Source: Verrucomicrobium spinosum DSM 4136 = JCM 18804 (GTDB lineage: Bacteria; Verrucomicrobiota; Verrucomicrobiia; Verrucomicrobiales; Verrucomicrobiaceae). Taken from it: a DNA stretch of 64,000 nt. The notes below the pieces were generated by a model. That model was given only the letters and a program-made list of their open reading frames with translations, made no database searches and was not told the DNA's origin. Shown piece by piece: positions 50,596 through 57,871 of this stretch. Each line of letters begins with the position of its first letter. Within the stretch, counting starts at the first letter, position 1. The translations under genes were made by a program, and so were the position numbers. Where the stretch lies: contig NZ_ABIZ01000001.1 in NCBI RefSeq assembly GCF_000172155.1, positions 372,001-436,000 of the forward strand, in the 5' to 3' direction.

Positions 50596-52272
50596 ATGGG
50601 CGATATTATCCACGTCATCGGGCACCGCAATCCGGATACGGACGCCATCTGCTCCGCCATCGGGTACGCCGCCTTCTTGCGCGCCTCGCGCGGGGTGGAT
50701 GCCCGTCCTGCCTGCTGCGGGGAGATCAACGTGCGGACGAACTGGGTGCTCAGCGAGGCCGGGGTGGAGGCCCCGCGCCTGCTCATGGACGTGCGCCCCA
50801 CCGCCGCCTCTGTCTGTCGGCGGGACGTGGTCACCGCCTGCCAGGACGAGACCTTCCTCTCCGTGTACCGGAAGATGGTCGAGCATGGGTTCCGCGGCAT
50901 CCCTGTGGTGAATCACGAAGGCGTGCTCGCTGGCATGCCCACCCTGCAGGAGCTCGCCCAGCTCTTCATGCCTGCCACGGCCAATGACGACGATGCGAAC
51001 CGTCATGTCCGCACCAGCGAGGCCAATATGGTCGCCGCGCTTGATGGCGGTTTCCCCAACGGCCGCGCCCCGCGTGAGACGGTGGAGAATCTCATCCTCA
51101 TGGTCGCCGGGTCCAGCCTGGAGACCTCCTCCACGCGCATGAAGCGCTTCCCCTCCCGCACGGTCATCATGATGGTGGGGGACCGCCCGGACGTGCAGCG
51201 CATGGCCATCCTCGCCGGAGTCGGCTGCCTCGTCATCACCGGCGGCTTCTCCGTGGGTGAGGAAATTGGCAAACTCGCTCGGGAGCAGGGCGTGCCCGTC
51301 ATCGAGACCCGGTACGACACCGCCAGCGCCGCCCAGCTCGTGCGTTTCTCCCGCCCCATCGCCGATGCGCTGGACGAGACGTTCCTGAAGTTCAGCAGCA
51401 AGACCCCGCTCAAGGAGCTCATCGCCAGCGTGCATGACTCTCATCAGCCGCTTTTCCCCGTCGTGGATGACGAGACTGGCAAGCTGCTCGGCGTCTTCTC
51501 CAAGTCCGACCTTGTGGACGTGCCGCGTACTAAACTCGCGCTTGTGGACCACAACGAGTTCTCCCAGGCCGTGACCGGGGCCGATGAGGCGGACATCCTG
51601 GAGGTCATCGACCACCACCGCCTCAGCGGGAACCTCCGCAGCAAGGAGCCGATCCGCTTCATCAACGAGCCCGTGGGCAGCACCAGCACCATCGTGGCCA
51701 TGATGTTCCGTATGAGGAACCTGGCCCCCGACAAGGCGACTGCCATCTGCCTCTGCGCCGGGATGATTTCGGACACGCTGAACCTCACCTCGCCCACCAC
51801 GACCAATACCGACCGCGAGATCCTCTCCTGGCTCGCCGAGCTCGGCGGCATCGATGTCGCCGCCTTCACCGCCGGGTTCTTCGCCGCCGGGTCCATGCTC
51901 CGCGACCGCCCCGCCGAGCTCGCCCTGGAGTCCGACCGCAAGGAGTTCGAGGAGAACGGCTGGCGTCTCAGCATTTCCCAGATCGAGGAACTCGGCCTGG
52001 ATGAGTTCTGGAAACAGGAGGCCGCCCTCCAGGAAGCTCTGGAGAAGATCGTCGTCCAGCGCAAGATGCACTTCGCCTGCCTCCTGGTGACGGATATCAC
52101 GGAGCACGACAGCGTCCTCATCACCGCCGGCAACGACCGTGTGGACGACGCCATCGAGTACCCCAGGCTGAAGCAACATGTCTTCGAGCTCGCCGGCGTG
52201 GTGAGCCGGAAAAAGCAGCTTTTCCCGTACTTGAGCCGGGTGGTGGGCAAACTGACTGCCCCTACTTTGTAA
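50596..52272 (+). CDS. ppaC: Manganese-dependent inorganic pyrophosphatase, CBS-DRTGG form
   Basis: A 558-aa family II pyrophosphatase. The DHH domain is split: an N-terminal VIGHRNPDTDAICSAIGYA and C-terminal EVIDHHRLSG plus GMISDTLNLTSPTTTNTD carry the Mn ligands. DHHA2 ends the protein. Between them (~70-320) lie a CBS domain (RRDVVTACQDETFLSVYRKM), a DRTGG-like region (~125-240) and a second CBS. Family II enzymes with these inserts hydrolyse PPi and are switched by adenine nucleotides and Ap4A. All ligands are present. The stop is followed by a heptad tract at 52298. Confidence 0.93.
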   Translation: MGDIIHVIGHRNPDTDAICSAIGYAAFLRASRGVDARPACCGEINVRTNWVLSEAGVEAPRLLMDVRPTAASVCRRDVVTACQDETFLSVYRKMVEHGFRGIPVVNHEGVLAGMPTLQELAQLFMPATANDDDANRHVRTSEANMVAALDGGFPNGRAPRETVENLILMVAGSSLETSSTRMKRFPSRTVIMMVGDRPDVQRMAILAGVGCLVITGGFSVGEEIGKLAREQGVPVIETRYDTASAAQLVRFSRPIADALDETFLKFSSKTPLKELIASVHDSHQPLFPVVDDETGKLLGVFSKSDLVDVPRTKLALVDHNEFSQAVTGADEADILEVIDHHRLSGNLRSKEPIRFINEPVGSTSTIVAMMFRMRNLAPDKATAICLCAGMISDTLNLTSPTTTNTDREILSWLAELGGIDVAAFTAGFFAAGSMLRDRPAELALESDRKEFEENGWRLSISQIEELGLDEFWKQEAALQEALEKIVVQRKMHFACLLVTDITEHDSVLITAGNDRVDDAIEYPRLKQHVFELAGVVSRKKQLFPYLSRVVGKLTAPTL

Positions 52273-52297
52273 GGGAGTCAGGGGGAGGCGGGCCGTA

Positions 52298-52338
52298 GAC
52301 ACCAGACTGCCAGACGCCAGACATCAGACTTGAGCTGG
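52298..52338 (+). repeat. AGAC heptad tract after ppaC
   Basis: Units CACCAGA CTGCCAG ACGCCAG ACATCAG ACTTGAG with a 7-bp period, starting 26 bp after the ppaC stop. Nearly identical to the second half of the tract at 47013-47089. Confidence 0.88.
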
Positions 52339-52613
52339 CGCACGGGGAGGACGTCCTCGCCGGGAGCGGACCCTGTAGCGCAGATTGGCCATCGGCATCA
52401 GTCGCCGGAGAGGGCCTTGGCTGTGGGTTCCAAGACATCAGCAGGGCGTTGTGAGGAACTTGAGACTGTAGAAGGTCCGCGCCGGGGTTGGAGTACCGCT
52501 TTTAAGCGGAATCACTCCGCAAGCGTCTCACGACGACACCCTCCGCCCCAACGCCCAACCACCCCGGCGACGCTGTAGGGCAAGCGCCCCGCTTGCCACG
52601 CCATACCCCTGAC

Positions 52614-52777
52614 GATTCATTCTCACACAAAGGCACGAAGACACAAAGATTTCCGCCTGCCTAAAGGAGGCGGGGGTTCCCAGCCCCGCTCAGTCCGAAG
52701 CTGTTCGTACTACAAACAGAGCCCCGCCAGCACATCCCGAGCTCCTCTTTGTGCCTTCGTGCCTTTGAGTGAGAATC
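52614..52777. repeat. Large inverted repeat of the CACAAAGGCACGAAGACAC type
   Basis: Arms of ~32 bp (52614-52650 with 52746-52777) are near-perfect complements, with an inner CCGCCTGCCTAAAGGAGGCGG hairpin. It resembles the nested repeat at 24541-24721 in plan but differs in sequence. Confidence 0.85.
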
Positions 52778-52910
52778 GAGAAGCCGCGCAGTGGCTCCCA
52801 CTTATCCCTTATCCCTCGTTTGTCCTTTTCCCTTCACCTTGATTGAATGAACATCCTCCCAGTGCGTCGAAGTCTCAGAGAAACTCCCTCCTTTCCTTCT
52901 CCCCTCAGGC

Positions 52911-52948
52911 CCGTCTAATGTTTAACACATAACGTCTAACCTCTCACC
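52911..52948. repeat. GTCTAAC/GTTTAAC heptad tract
   Basis: A 7-bp-period tract that ends 4 bp before the ATG of the 254-aa protein gene, in the ribosome-binding region. Confidence 0.8.
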
Positions 52949-52952
52949 GAAC

Positions 52953-53717
52953 ATGCCCCTCGCTCCCTCTCCGGCACCGGCCCACGCGCTGGCAGCGGCC
53001 ACGCTCGCGCTGGCACTCACGCTCGCGTTTCCCCCAGCCACCGCCTCCGCCCAGAGCAGCAGCTTGGGCAATCGCTCCCGTCTGGCGGCAAATACCGAGC
53101 CTGGGGCCATATACATCGAGGACATCCTGCCCAAGCCTGTGCGTCTGACCGTCGCTGGCGAGTCTGTCATCTACTACCAGCTTGATCTCCAGCGTCCCCT
53201 GGGGGCGATGGCTCCCGGTACCCTGGTGCAGCTCGTTGCCATGGCGGAAAATCTCTACAAGGTCCGCGGTCGCGCCCGCCACGGCGATGTCGCCGGCTGG
53301 ATGAAGATGGACGATCTCAAGTCTGCCGACCCGAAACTGGCTGAGAAACTGAAGGCCTTTTTTGAACGCCAGAAGGCTGTGGATGAGGTCATCGCCAACA
53401 AACAAGTCGCCCTGGGCATGACCGTGGATGAGGTCAAAACCTCCCTCGGCAATCCCAGCCGCAAGTCCTCCAAAATCACCGCCGCGGGTCGGGAGGAAGC
53501 CCTGGAGTACAGCATCTTCGACCGCGTCCCCCAGATCACCACCGGTCGCGATGCCGAAGGCAACCTCGTCCAGCGCACCATTTATGTGAAGGTCGAAGTG
53601 GGCCGCCTCACCGTCAGCTTCAAGGACAACATCGTCACCGAGATCCAGGAGACCATGGGCAATCCACTGGGGCCTGGGGGAGTCAGGATCATTCCGGGGC
53701 CGATTACCGTTTACTAG
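52953..53717 (+). CDS. Secreted protein with SH3-like and BamE/SmpA-like parts
   Basis: A 254-aa protein with a long signal peptide (residues 1-34, LAAATLALALTLAFPPATASA). Residues ~60-115 look like an SH3 domain (PLGAMAPGTLVQLVAMAENLYKVRGRARHGDVAGWMKMDDL). Residues ~150-190 carry LGMTVDEVKTSLGNPSRKSSK...EALEYSIF, the pattern seen in BamE/SmpA-fold proteins (GMT-x-x-x-V-x-x-x-L-G-x-P). The combination suggests an envelope adaptor. The stop TAG is followed by a hairpin and AGAC heptads, then directly by a MITE-like element. Confidence 0.75.
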   Translation: MPLAPSPAPAHALAAATLALALTLAFPPATASAQSSSLGNRSRLAANTEPGAIYIEDILPKPVRLTVAGESVIYYQLDLQRPLGAMAPGTLVQLVAMAENLYKVRGRARHGDVAGWMKMDDLKSADPKLAEKLKAFFERQKAVDEVIANKQVALGMTVDEVKTSLGNPSRKSSKITAAGREEALEYSIFDRVPQITTGRDAEGNLVQRTIYVKVEVGRLTVSFKDNIVTEIQETMGNPLGPGGVRIIPGPITVY

Positions 53718-53744
53718 CTCGCTGCGCGGGAGACATAAGACCTT

Positions 53745-53969
53745 AGAACCTGTTTGGATAAAAGCGCTGGGTGTGTTGCGAGGCGTTTTGAGTCTGGACA
53801 AGGCGCGAAGAGGGCGTGAATCGTGATTCACAACCGATGAGCCATGCCGTCCAGGCTCAAAAGGGCCGCCCCAACACGGAGGGGCAGATTCAGCCTCGGC
53901 CAGGCCTCTCTTATCTTAATCCCTTAATTTACCGTGCCACACCCAGATGTTTTTGTCCAAACAGGTTCT
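53745..53969. mobile_element. MITE-like element with AGAACCTGTTTGG termini
   Basis: A ~225-bp element bounded by AGAACCTGTTTGGATAAAA and its near-complement TTTTTGTCCAAACAGGTTCT, with a second arm pair (CTGGGTGTG / CACACCCAG) just inside. An inner inverted pair is TTTTGAGTCTGGAC / GTCCAGGCTCAAAA. There is no coding capacity. It interrupts the AGAC heptad tract that follows the 254-aa gene, so it inserted after that tract formed. Confidence 0.8.
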
Positions 53970-54103
53970 TAGCAGAAACCCAAGCCGACGTCCAACAAGG
54001 TGGGCATTTCATAAAGGAGGCGGGGTGAAGGCCTTTCATCTTCCCGTCCGAGCTCCCTTCATGAGCAGGCCCAGCTGCGAAGCCAGTGAGCCATGCTCCC
54101 GAT

Positions 54104-54131
54104 TTGACAAAATGCTTTTTTTCCATACGCT
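54104..54131 (+). promoter_or_regulatory. Possible sigma-70 promoter
   Basis: TTGACA (54104-54109), a 16-bp spacer and TACGCT (54126-54131). The -35 is perfect, the -10 weak. It would start RNA near 54138 and produce a ~160-nt transcript that ends at the terminator at 54268-54297. Confidence 0.4.
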
Positions 54132-54141
54132 CTAAACCTCG

Positions 54142-54234
54142 ATGTCCCCGCAGCCCAAAATGCACCTCACCTCCAAGCGTCACGACTTCGCTCGTGCCGT
54201 CATTGGTACCGTGTGGGCCTGCTGCGCAAGTTGA
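54142..54234 (+). CDS. Short ORF, possible leader peptide
   Basis: A 30-codon frame: MSPQPKMHLTSKRHDFARAV and then IGTVWACCAS. It lies between a possible promoter and an intrinsic terminator that precedes the MFS gene by 64 nt. The Trp and tandem Cys codons near its end are what one would expect of an attenuation leader that senses a charged tRNA, perhaps Cys. There is no Shine-Dalgarno. It may be chance. Confidence 0.35.
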   Translation: MSPQPKMHLTSKRHDFARAVIGTVWACCAS

Positions 54235-54267
54235 CGTCGTTTTCATCCCTGTCTCCCGTCTCTTGCA

Positions 54268-54300
54268 CCCGCCCACGACCTCGTGAGCGGGTTTTTTGTT
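54268..54300 (+). terminator. Intrinsic terminator upstream of the MFS gene
   Basis: The stem CCCGCCCACG / CGTGAGCGGG (one mismatch) is followed by TTTTTT (54292-54297). It sits 64 bp before the MFS start codon and ends no recognised gene, so it may terminate a small RNA or act as an attenuator. Confidence 0.8.
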
Positions 54301-54361
54301 TTCAGCTCATCATGCCAGTCGCTCCTCCATCGCCCTCGTCGTCCGCTTCCCGCTCCCAGTC

Positions 54362-55597
54362 ATGTCCTCGCCTCCCACCTTTAGAGAGAGTTTAAGAGCC
54401 TTTCCGCCCGCCTTCTGGGCCCTGATCGGGGCTACGTTCGTGAACAAGTTCGGTGTCTTTGTGGTGCCGTTCCTCACGATCTTCATGACGCGCAGTGGAT
54501 TCACGCCGGCGCAGGCGGGATTGACGGTGGCGGCTTATGCTGCGGGAGGTTTTCTGGCCGCAGGTCTGGGAGGATGGATGGCGGACCGGGTGGGAAGAAA
54601 CATCACCATGGCCACAGCGTCATTCACCGGAGCGGCGGCGATGATGTTGCTTTCCCAGGTGCACACGTTCCCGTTGCTGGTCTTGCTCGCTTTTCTCACG
54701 GGGTTGTTCATGGAAGCGGGGAATCCCGCGACGAGCGCCCTGGTGCAGGACATCATCCCGGTGGAACACCGGCTGGCCGCGTATGCGGTGATGAGATTCT
54801 CGGTCAATCTGGGCTGGGCGGTGGGCCCCATGGCTGCGGGTTTCCTGGCGGAGCACTCCTTCTTCTGGCTCTTCGCCGGGGACGCCGCCACCGCGGTGTT
54901 CTTTGGTCTGGTGGCCCTGATTTTGTTGCCGAAGGGCAACCGAGGCACCCGTCAGACCAGTGGATGGGGGCACGCGCTGGCTTCCATCCGGCGCAACCGG
55001 CCGTTTCTGGCGCTGGCGGCGGCTTGCGTGACGATCTCCATCGTCTTTCGTCAGCTCACCACCACCTTTGCCCTGCACTTCGAGAACAGTGTGCCCGCGC
55101 TGGACTGGCATGGTTTCCAATTCAAGCCCCTCGAGCTCTATGGCTTCGTCATGGCGGTGAATGGGATGATGATCTGCCTTATGGAGATGCCGTTGACGGC
55201 AGTCACGCGGGCCTGGCCGGTGCGGAACTGCATTGCCATGGGCTATATCGGTATGAGCGTGAGTTTTCTGGTGCTCTCGTTTGGGGCAGGGTTGGGGGCG
55301 TTTCTTCTGGCCATGGTGGTTTTCACCTTTGGTGAGATGATGGCCTTCTCCCGTCAGCAGGCCTATGCCGCCAGTCTGGCCCCGGATGACATGCGTGGCA
55401 GGTATTCGGGCTTTTTGAGCTGGGCGTGGAGTCTGGGGAACATTTCTGCGTCCGCATTCAGCCTGGGAATGTACCAGTATTCACCGAATTTGGTCTGGCT
55501 GTCGTCGGTGGTGTTGGGCGTGCTGGGTGCCTTGCTCATTGCGGGCCGCATCAGCCGCCCGGTGCCAACCGCAACCCCGGCCGTCAGCATTTCGTAG
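54362..55597 (+). CDS. MFS transporter
   Basis: A 411-aa major-facilitator protein with about 12 membrane segments. The MFS signature between segments 2 and 3 is GGWMADRVGRNITM, and a related AGFLAEHSFFWLF-type turn lies at the end of the first half. Segments 7-12 start near RNRPFLALAAACVTISIVF. The group resembles drug or sugar exporters (YdhP/MdtH-like). The start at 54362 places the first polar helix correctly; the upstream frame is open but encodes unlike residues. An EamA-type transporter gene follows after 18 bp, so the two may be one operon. Confidence 0.9.
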   Translation: MSSPPTFRESLRAFPPAFWALIGATFVNKFGVFVVPFLTIFMTRSGFTPAQAGLTVAAYAAGGFLAAGLGGWMADRVGRNITMATASFTGAAAMMLLSQVHTFPLLVLLAFLTGLFMEAGNPATSALVQDIIPVEHRLAAYAVMRFSVNLGWAVGPMAAGFLAEHSFFWLFAGDAATAVFFGLVALILLPKGNRGTRQTSGWGHALASIRRNRPFLALAAACVTISIVFRQLTTTFALHFENSVPALDWHGFQFKPLELYGFVMAVNGMMICLMEMPLTAVTRAWPVRNCIAMGYIGMSVSFLVLSFGAGLGAFLLAMVVFTFGEMMAFSRQQAYAASLAPDDMRGRYSGFLSWAWSLGNISASAFSLGMYQYSPNLVWLSSVVLGVLGALLIAGRISRPVPTATPAVSIS

Positions 55598-55615
55598 TCA
55601 GCGGGGCGGACTGTG

Positions 55616-56581
55616 ATGTCTGCTCGTATTCCTTCACCTCCAGTCGTTGTGTCCTCCCTTCCTGCCAACTCTTCCTCACCATCCGCCAGTTGGGCCAACT
55701 GGCTCCAGCTTCACCTGGTGGTGCTGGCATGGGGCTTTACCGGGCCCTTGGGCCGGCTCATCTCCCTGCCCCCGGTGGAGACCGTGGCCTGGCGCACAGG
55801 AATGGCAGCCTTGGGGCTGGCCGTGGTGGCCCGGATGTTGAGGGCGGGGTTGAACGTGGGTGGCCACACCGCGCTGAAGCTGCTGGGCAACGGGCTTCTC
55901 GTGGGTGGGCACTGGATGCTCTTCTTCCTGGCGGTCAAGCTGGGCAACGTGTCTGTGGCCATGGCGGCCCTGCCCACCACCATGATCTGGTGTTCCCTCC
56001 TCGAACCCCTGTTTGAGAAAGGCCGTCGCATCAGCCGGCTGGAGCTGGGCATGGGAGTGCTCATGGTGCTGGCGGTGGGGCTGATCTTCCGGGTGGAGTT
56101 CGCCTACTGGCAGGGGTTTGCCGCCGGGCTGGGCTGTGCGTTTGTGGGGGCACTGTTTGCCGTCATCAACAAGCACCTGGTGGCGCGGGAGCATTTCGCG
56201 GTGATTTCCTGTTACCAGATGGCCGGGGCGTGTGTTGGGGCGGTGGCAGTGCTGGTGGGTCAGTGGCTTCTGGGCACCTCTCCGCAATCACCCCAAACGG
56301 CGGACTGGGTGTGGCTCCTCGTGCTCTCCCAGGTCTGCACCGTCGGGGCCTATGCCGCCTACATGAACGTGCTCCGCCACCTGTCTGTGTTCTCCATCAA
56401 CGTGGTGTATAACCTCGAACCTGTGTATGGCATCGTGCTCGCGGCCCTGTTGTTTGGGGACAAGGAGCGGATGAGCGGAGGGTTCTACCTCGGAACCGGG
56501 ATCATTCTCATGGCGGTGGTGGTGACACCGTGGTTGCAGGCCAGGGCCCGCTCCGCGGGAGACACAAGACGCAAGACCTGA
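55616..56581 (+). CDS. EamA/DMT-family transporter
   Basis: A 321-aa protein with ten predicted membrane segments in two repeated EamA halves (~25-160 and ~170-310). Each half has the DMT-type pattern of five helices: LVVLAWGFTGPLGRLISLPPVET, LLGNGLLVGGHWMLFFLAVKLG and NVVYNLEPVYGIVLAALLFGD, with the conserved E/P in the late segment. The last residues (RSAGDTRRKT and stop) are encoded by an AGAC heptad repeat, so the natural C-terminus was probably replaced by the insertion. The substrate is unknown; the family exports amino acids and other small metabolites. Confidence 0.9.
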   Translation: MSARIPSPPVVVSSLPANSSSPSASWANWLQLHLVVLAWGFTGPLGRLISLPPVETVAWRTGMAALGLAVVARMLRAGLNVGGHTALKLLGNGLLVGGHWMLFFLAVKLGNVSVAMAALPTTMIWCSLLEPLFEKGRRISRLELGMGVLMVLAVGLIFRVEFAYWQGFAAGLGCAFVGALFAVINKHLVAREHFAVISCYQMAGACVGAVAVLVGQWLLGTSPQSPQTADWVWLLVLSQVCTVGAYAAYMNVLRHLSVFSINVVYNLEPVYGIVLAALLFGDKERMSGGFYLGTGIILMAVVVTPWLQARARSAGDTRRKT

Positions 56582-56587
56582 GGGGGT
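56549..56587 (+). repeat. Hairpin plus AGAC heptads overlapping the EamA stop
   Basis: CCCGCTCCGCGGG is followed by AGACACA AGACGCA AGACCTG, and the TGA stop lies inside the last unit. Same order as at 32005-32054 and 42037-42088. Confidence 0.85.
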
Positions 56588-57036
56588 GGGGAGTGAGGCA
56601 TCCGGGGTTCTTTGGCAGAGGAGATTCACCGTACAAATGCCATCAGGGAAACGGAGAGTGTTGCCGCTTGTCCTTGGTGAGTCCCGGAATCGCGATGTTG
56701 CATCCTCGCTATGCAGGAGGCCGCAATGCCCCTTCAGAAGGGCCGAAGGTGCGGCTTCAATCCAGCGTTGGGCAACACCCAAGGCTGGGATTACTCCGGG
56801 CCTGCAGCCCTCAGCTCGTTCGTAAAAAGGGAAATCATCGGCCTGGTTATCTTTTGCCTGATGGCCTTGGCATAAATGCGGTAAAGACGCAAAGATCCAC
56901 AGTGTCCGAAAATGCAGCACTCGTTCGAGGCTGAAGATACGTTCTCGGTCACGTCAAAAGGCTGCCTGTTCCGGCAGCTTTGGGGTTGGGTGGGCCTGTT
57001 CAAGAGGGGTAGAGCATGCTGCCGGCCAGAAAGGTT
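56582..57036. other. 455-bp gap with a MITE-like element
   Basis: Most of it is the MITE-like element (56636-56868). The remaining ~170 bp before the next gene end show a GGCTGCCTGTTCCGGCAGC hairpin at 56961-56979 (possibly a terminator of the minus-strand gene) and nothing else. Confidence 0.7.
56636..56868. mobile_element. MITE-like element, copy 2 (inverted, shorter)
   Basis: It begins AATGCCATCAGGGAAA and ends TTTTGCCTGATGGCC, an imperfect complement. The sequence is the inverse of 47458-47825 with shared CCTTCAGAAGGGCCGAAGGT, TTGGGCAACACCCAAGG and CTGCAGCCCTCAGCTCGTTC, and it lacks ~110 bp of the first copy. Confidence 0.82.
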
Positions 57037-57543
57037 TCATTCATCATTCGCAAGCAGCCCAAGATCCTCCAAAGTCTGCTTTACCGTCGGAGTGTAGTCC
57101 GACCGGCGCAGATACAGGCTTTGCCCCTTGCTCGAACTGCTGGAAATCACTGTGGGAAAATTGAACTGCGAGGCGATTTTTCTTTGCTCCTGCTGGGTGA
57201 GCTTTGGCTTGAGGGGGATTTCCACCGCACTGCATTTCAAGATGATCACGGGCGAAATCAGGCAGACGATGCCGAGGAGGTGAGGGAGAAATCTCAGCAG
57301 TCGTGCTCGCCAGCCTGAAACTATCAGGGGAAGGATGAGGAAACAGAACACCATCCACACATGTGAGGTGATGGCAAAGCTCGCGAAGGGTAGCCCCAAA
57401 GTCTGCACTTGCCCGCCGTAATGCGAGGCTGCGAAAGACGCGGGGAAAAACAACAACAAGGATGACAACCAGTCCATTCGACCGGTGCTCGTGGTGGTCG
57501 GATGATCGAGGGGGGACGCAGTGCTCATGTGGCTCGAGGTCAT
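57037..57543 (-). CDS. Small membrane protein of unknown function
   Basis: A 168-aa protein (163 if the second ATG at 57528 is used). Three hydrophobic segments lie at ~25-45 (LSSLLLFFPASFAASHYG), ~52-75 (LPFASFAITSHVWMVFCFLILPLIV) and ~85-103 (FLPHLLGIVCLISPVIILK). After these comes a soluble tail (~60 residues) with EIPLKPKLTQQEQRKIASQF and a Ser run. No family was recognised. GC content looks lower than the neighbours. It is divergent from the first sulfatase gene. Confidence 0.6.
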   Translation of the reverse strand: MTSSHMSTASPLDHPTTTSTGRMDWLSSLLLFFPASFAASHYGGQVQTLGLPFASFAITSHVWMVFCFLILPLIVSGWRARLLRFLPHLLGIVCLISPVIILKCSAVEIPLKPKLTQQEQRKIASQFNFPTVISSSSSKGQSLYLRRSDYTPTVKQTLEDLGLLANDE

Positions 57544-57871
57544 CGAGAGATCCGATTCGCCACCCAGAGGATCAGCCCACCTTTGATTGTCTCAGGCACG
57601 TGCTTGGTTGGAATTTCCCCAACGCAATTTCTCCCCTGCGAAGCTGGCCCCCATCCGTCCTGCCCTGAAGGAAGGTGTCGTTTTGGGCAAAGCCCTTGAA
57701 GATGGATCATTTGTGCTATTGAAACACCAGCAGGCTTCCTTGGCAATCGCCACGTCACTCGGGTCCCATTTCCGATCCAGAGCGCATCACTTTGTGAGGG
57801 GTTTGTTCAAACTCGGATCCTGGCCTGACAAAAGACTTCGTCACAAGATTCGCGCAAACCCTTCGTTCCCC
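57544..57871. other. 328-bp divergent gap before the first sulfatase
   Basis: No repeat or site was recognised. The sulfatase frame stays open for 95 codons upstream of the chosen start, but without family features. Confidence 0.6.

Larger units (their letters stand above)
52273..52952. other. 680-bp gap rich in repeats before the SH3/BamE-like gene
   Basis: Holds an AGAC heptad tract (52298-52338), part of the double-palindrome family (52370-52400), a GTTGGAGTACCGC half-unit (52477-52520), a 60-bp repeat with a GGCAAGCGCCCCGCTTGCC hairpin (52554-52618), a long inverted repeat (52614-52777), a CTTATCCC tract (52800-52840) and a GTCTAAC/GTTTAAC heptad tract (52911-52948). No gene was seen. 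Confidence 0.75.
53970..54361. other. Leader region of the MFS transporter gene
   Basis: Between the MITE-like element and the MFS start codon lies a possible transcription unit with promoter, short ORF and terminator (listed separately). The first ~130 bp hold nothing recognised apart from a weak GAGCA/TGCTC hairpin near 54065-54098. Confidence 0.5.

Noticed and set aside
54138-54297. SRP RNA, 6S RNA or tmRNA
   Set aside because: The SRP GGAAGNAGC apical motif, tRNA-like tmRNA ends and the 6S bubble plan were not seen. It is kept only as a possible leader or small RNA.
57587-57871. 95-codon N-terminal extension of the first sulfatase
   Set aside because: It would place the signal peptide in mid-protein. 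The extension has no family residues and no start signal.
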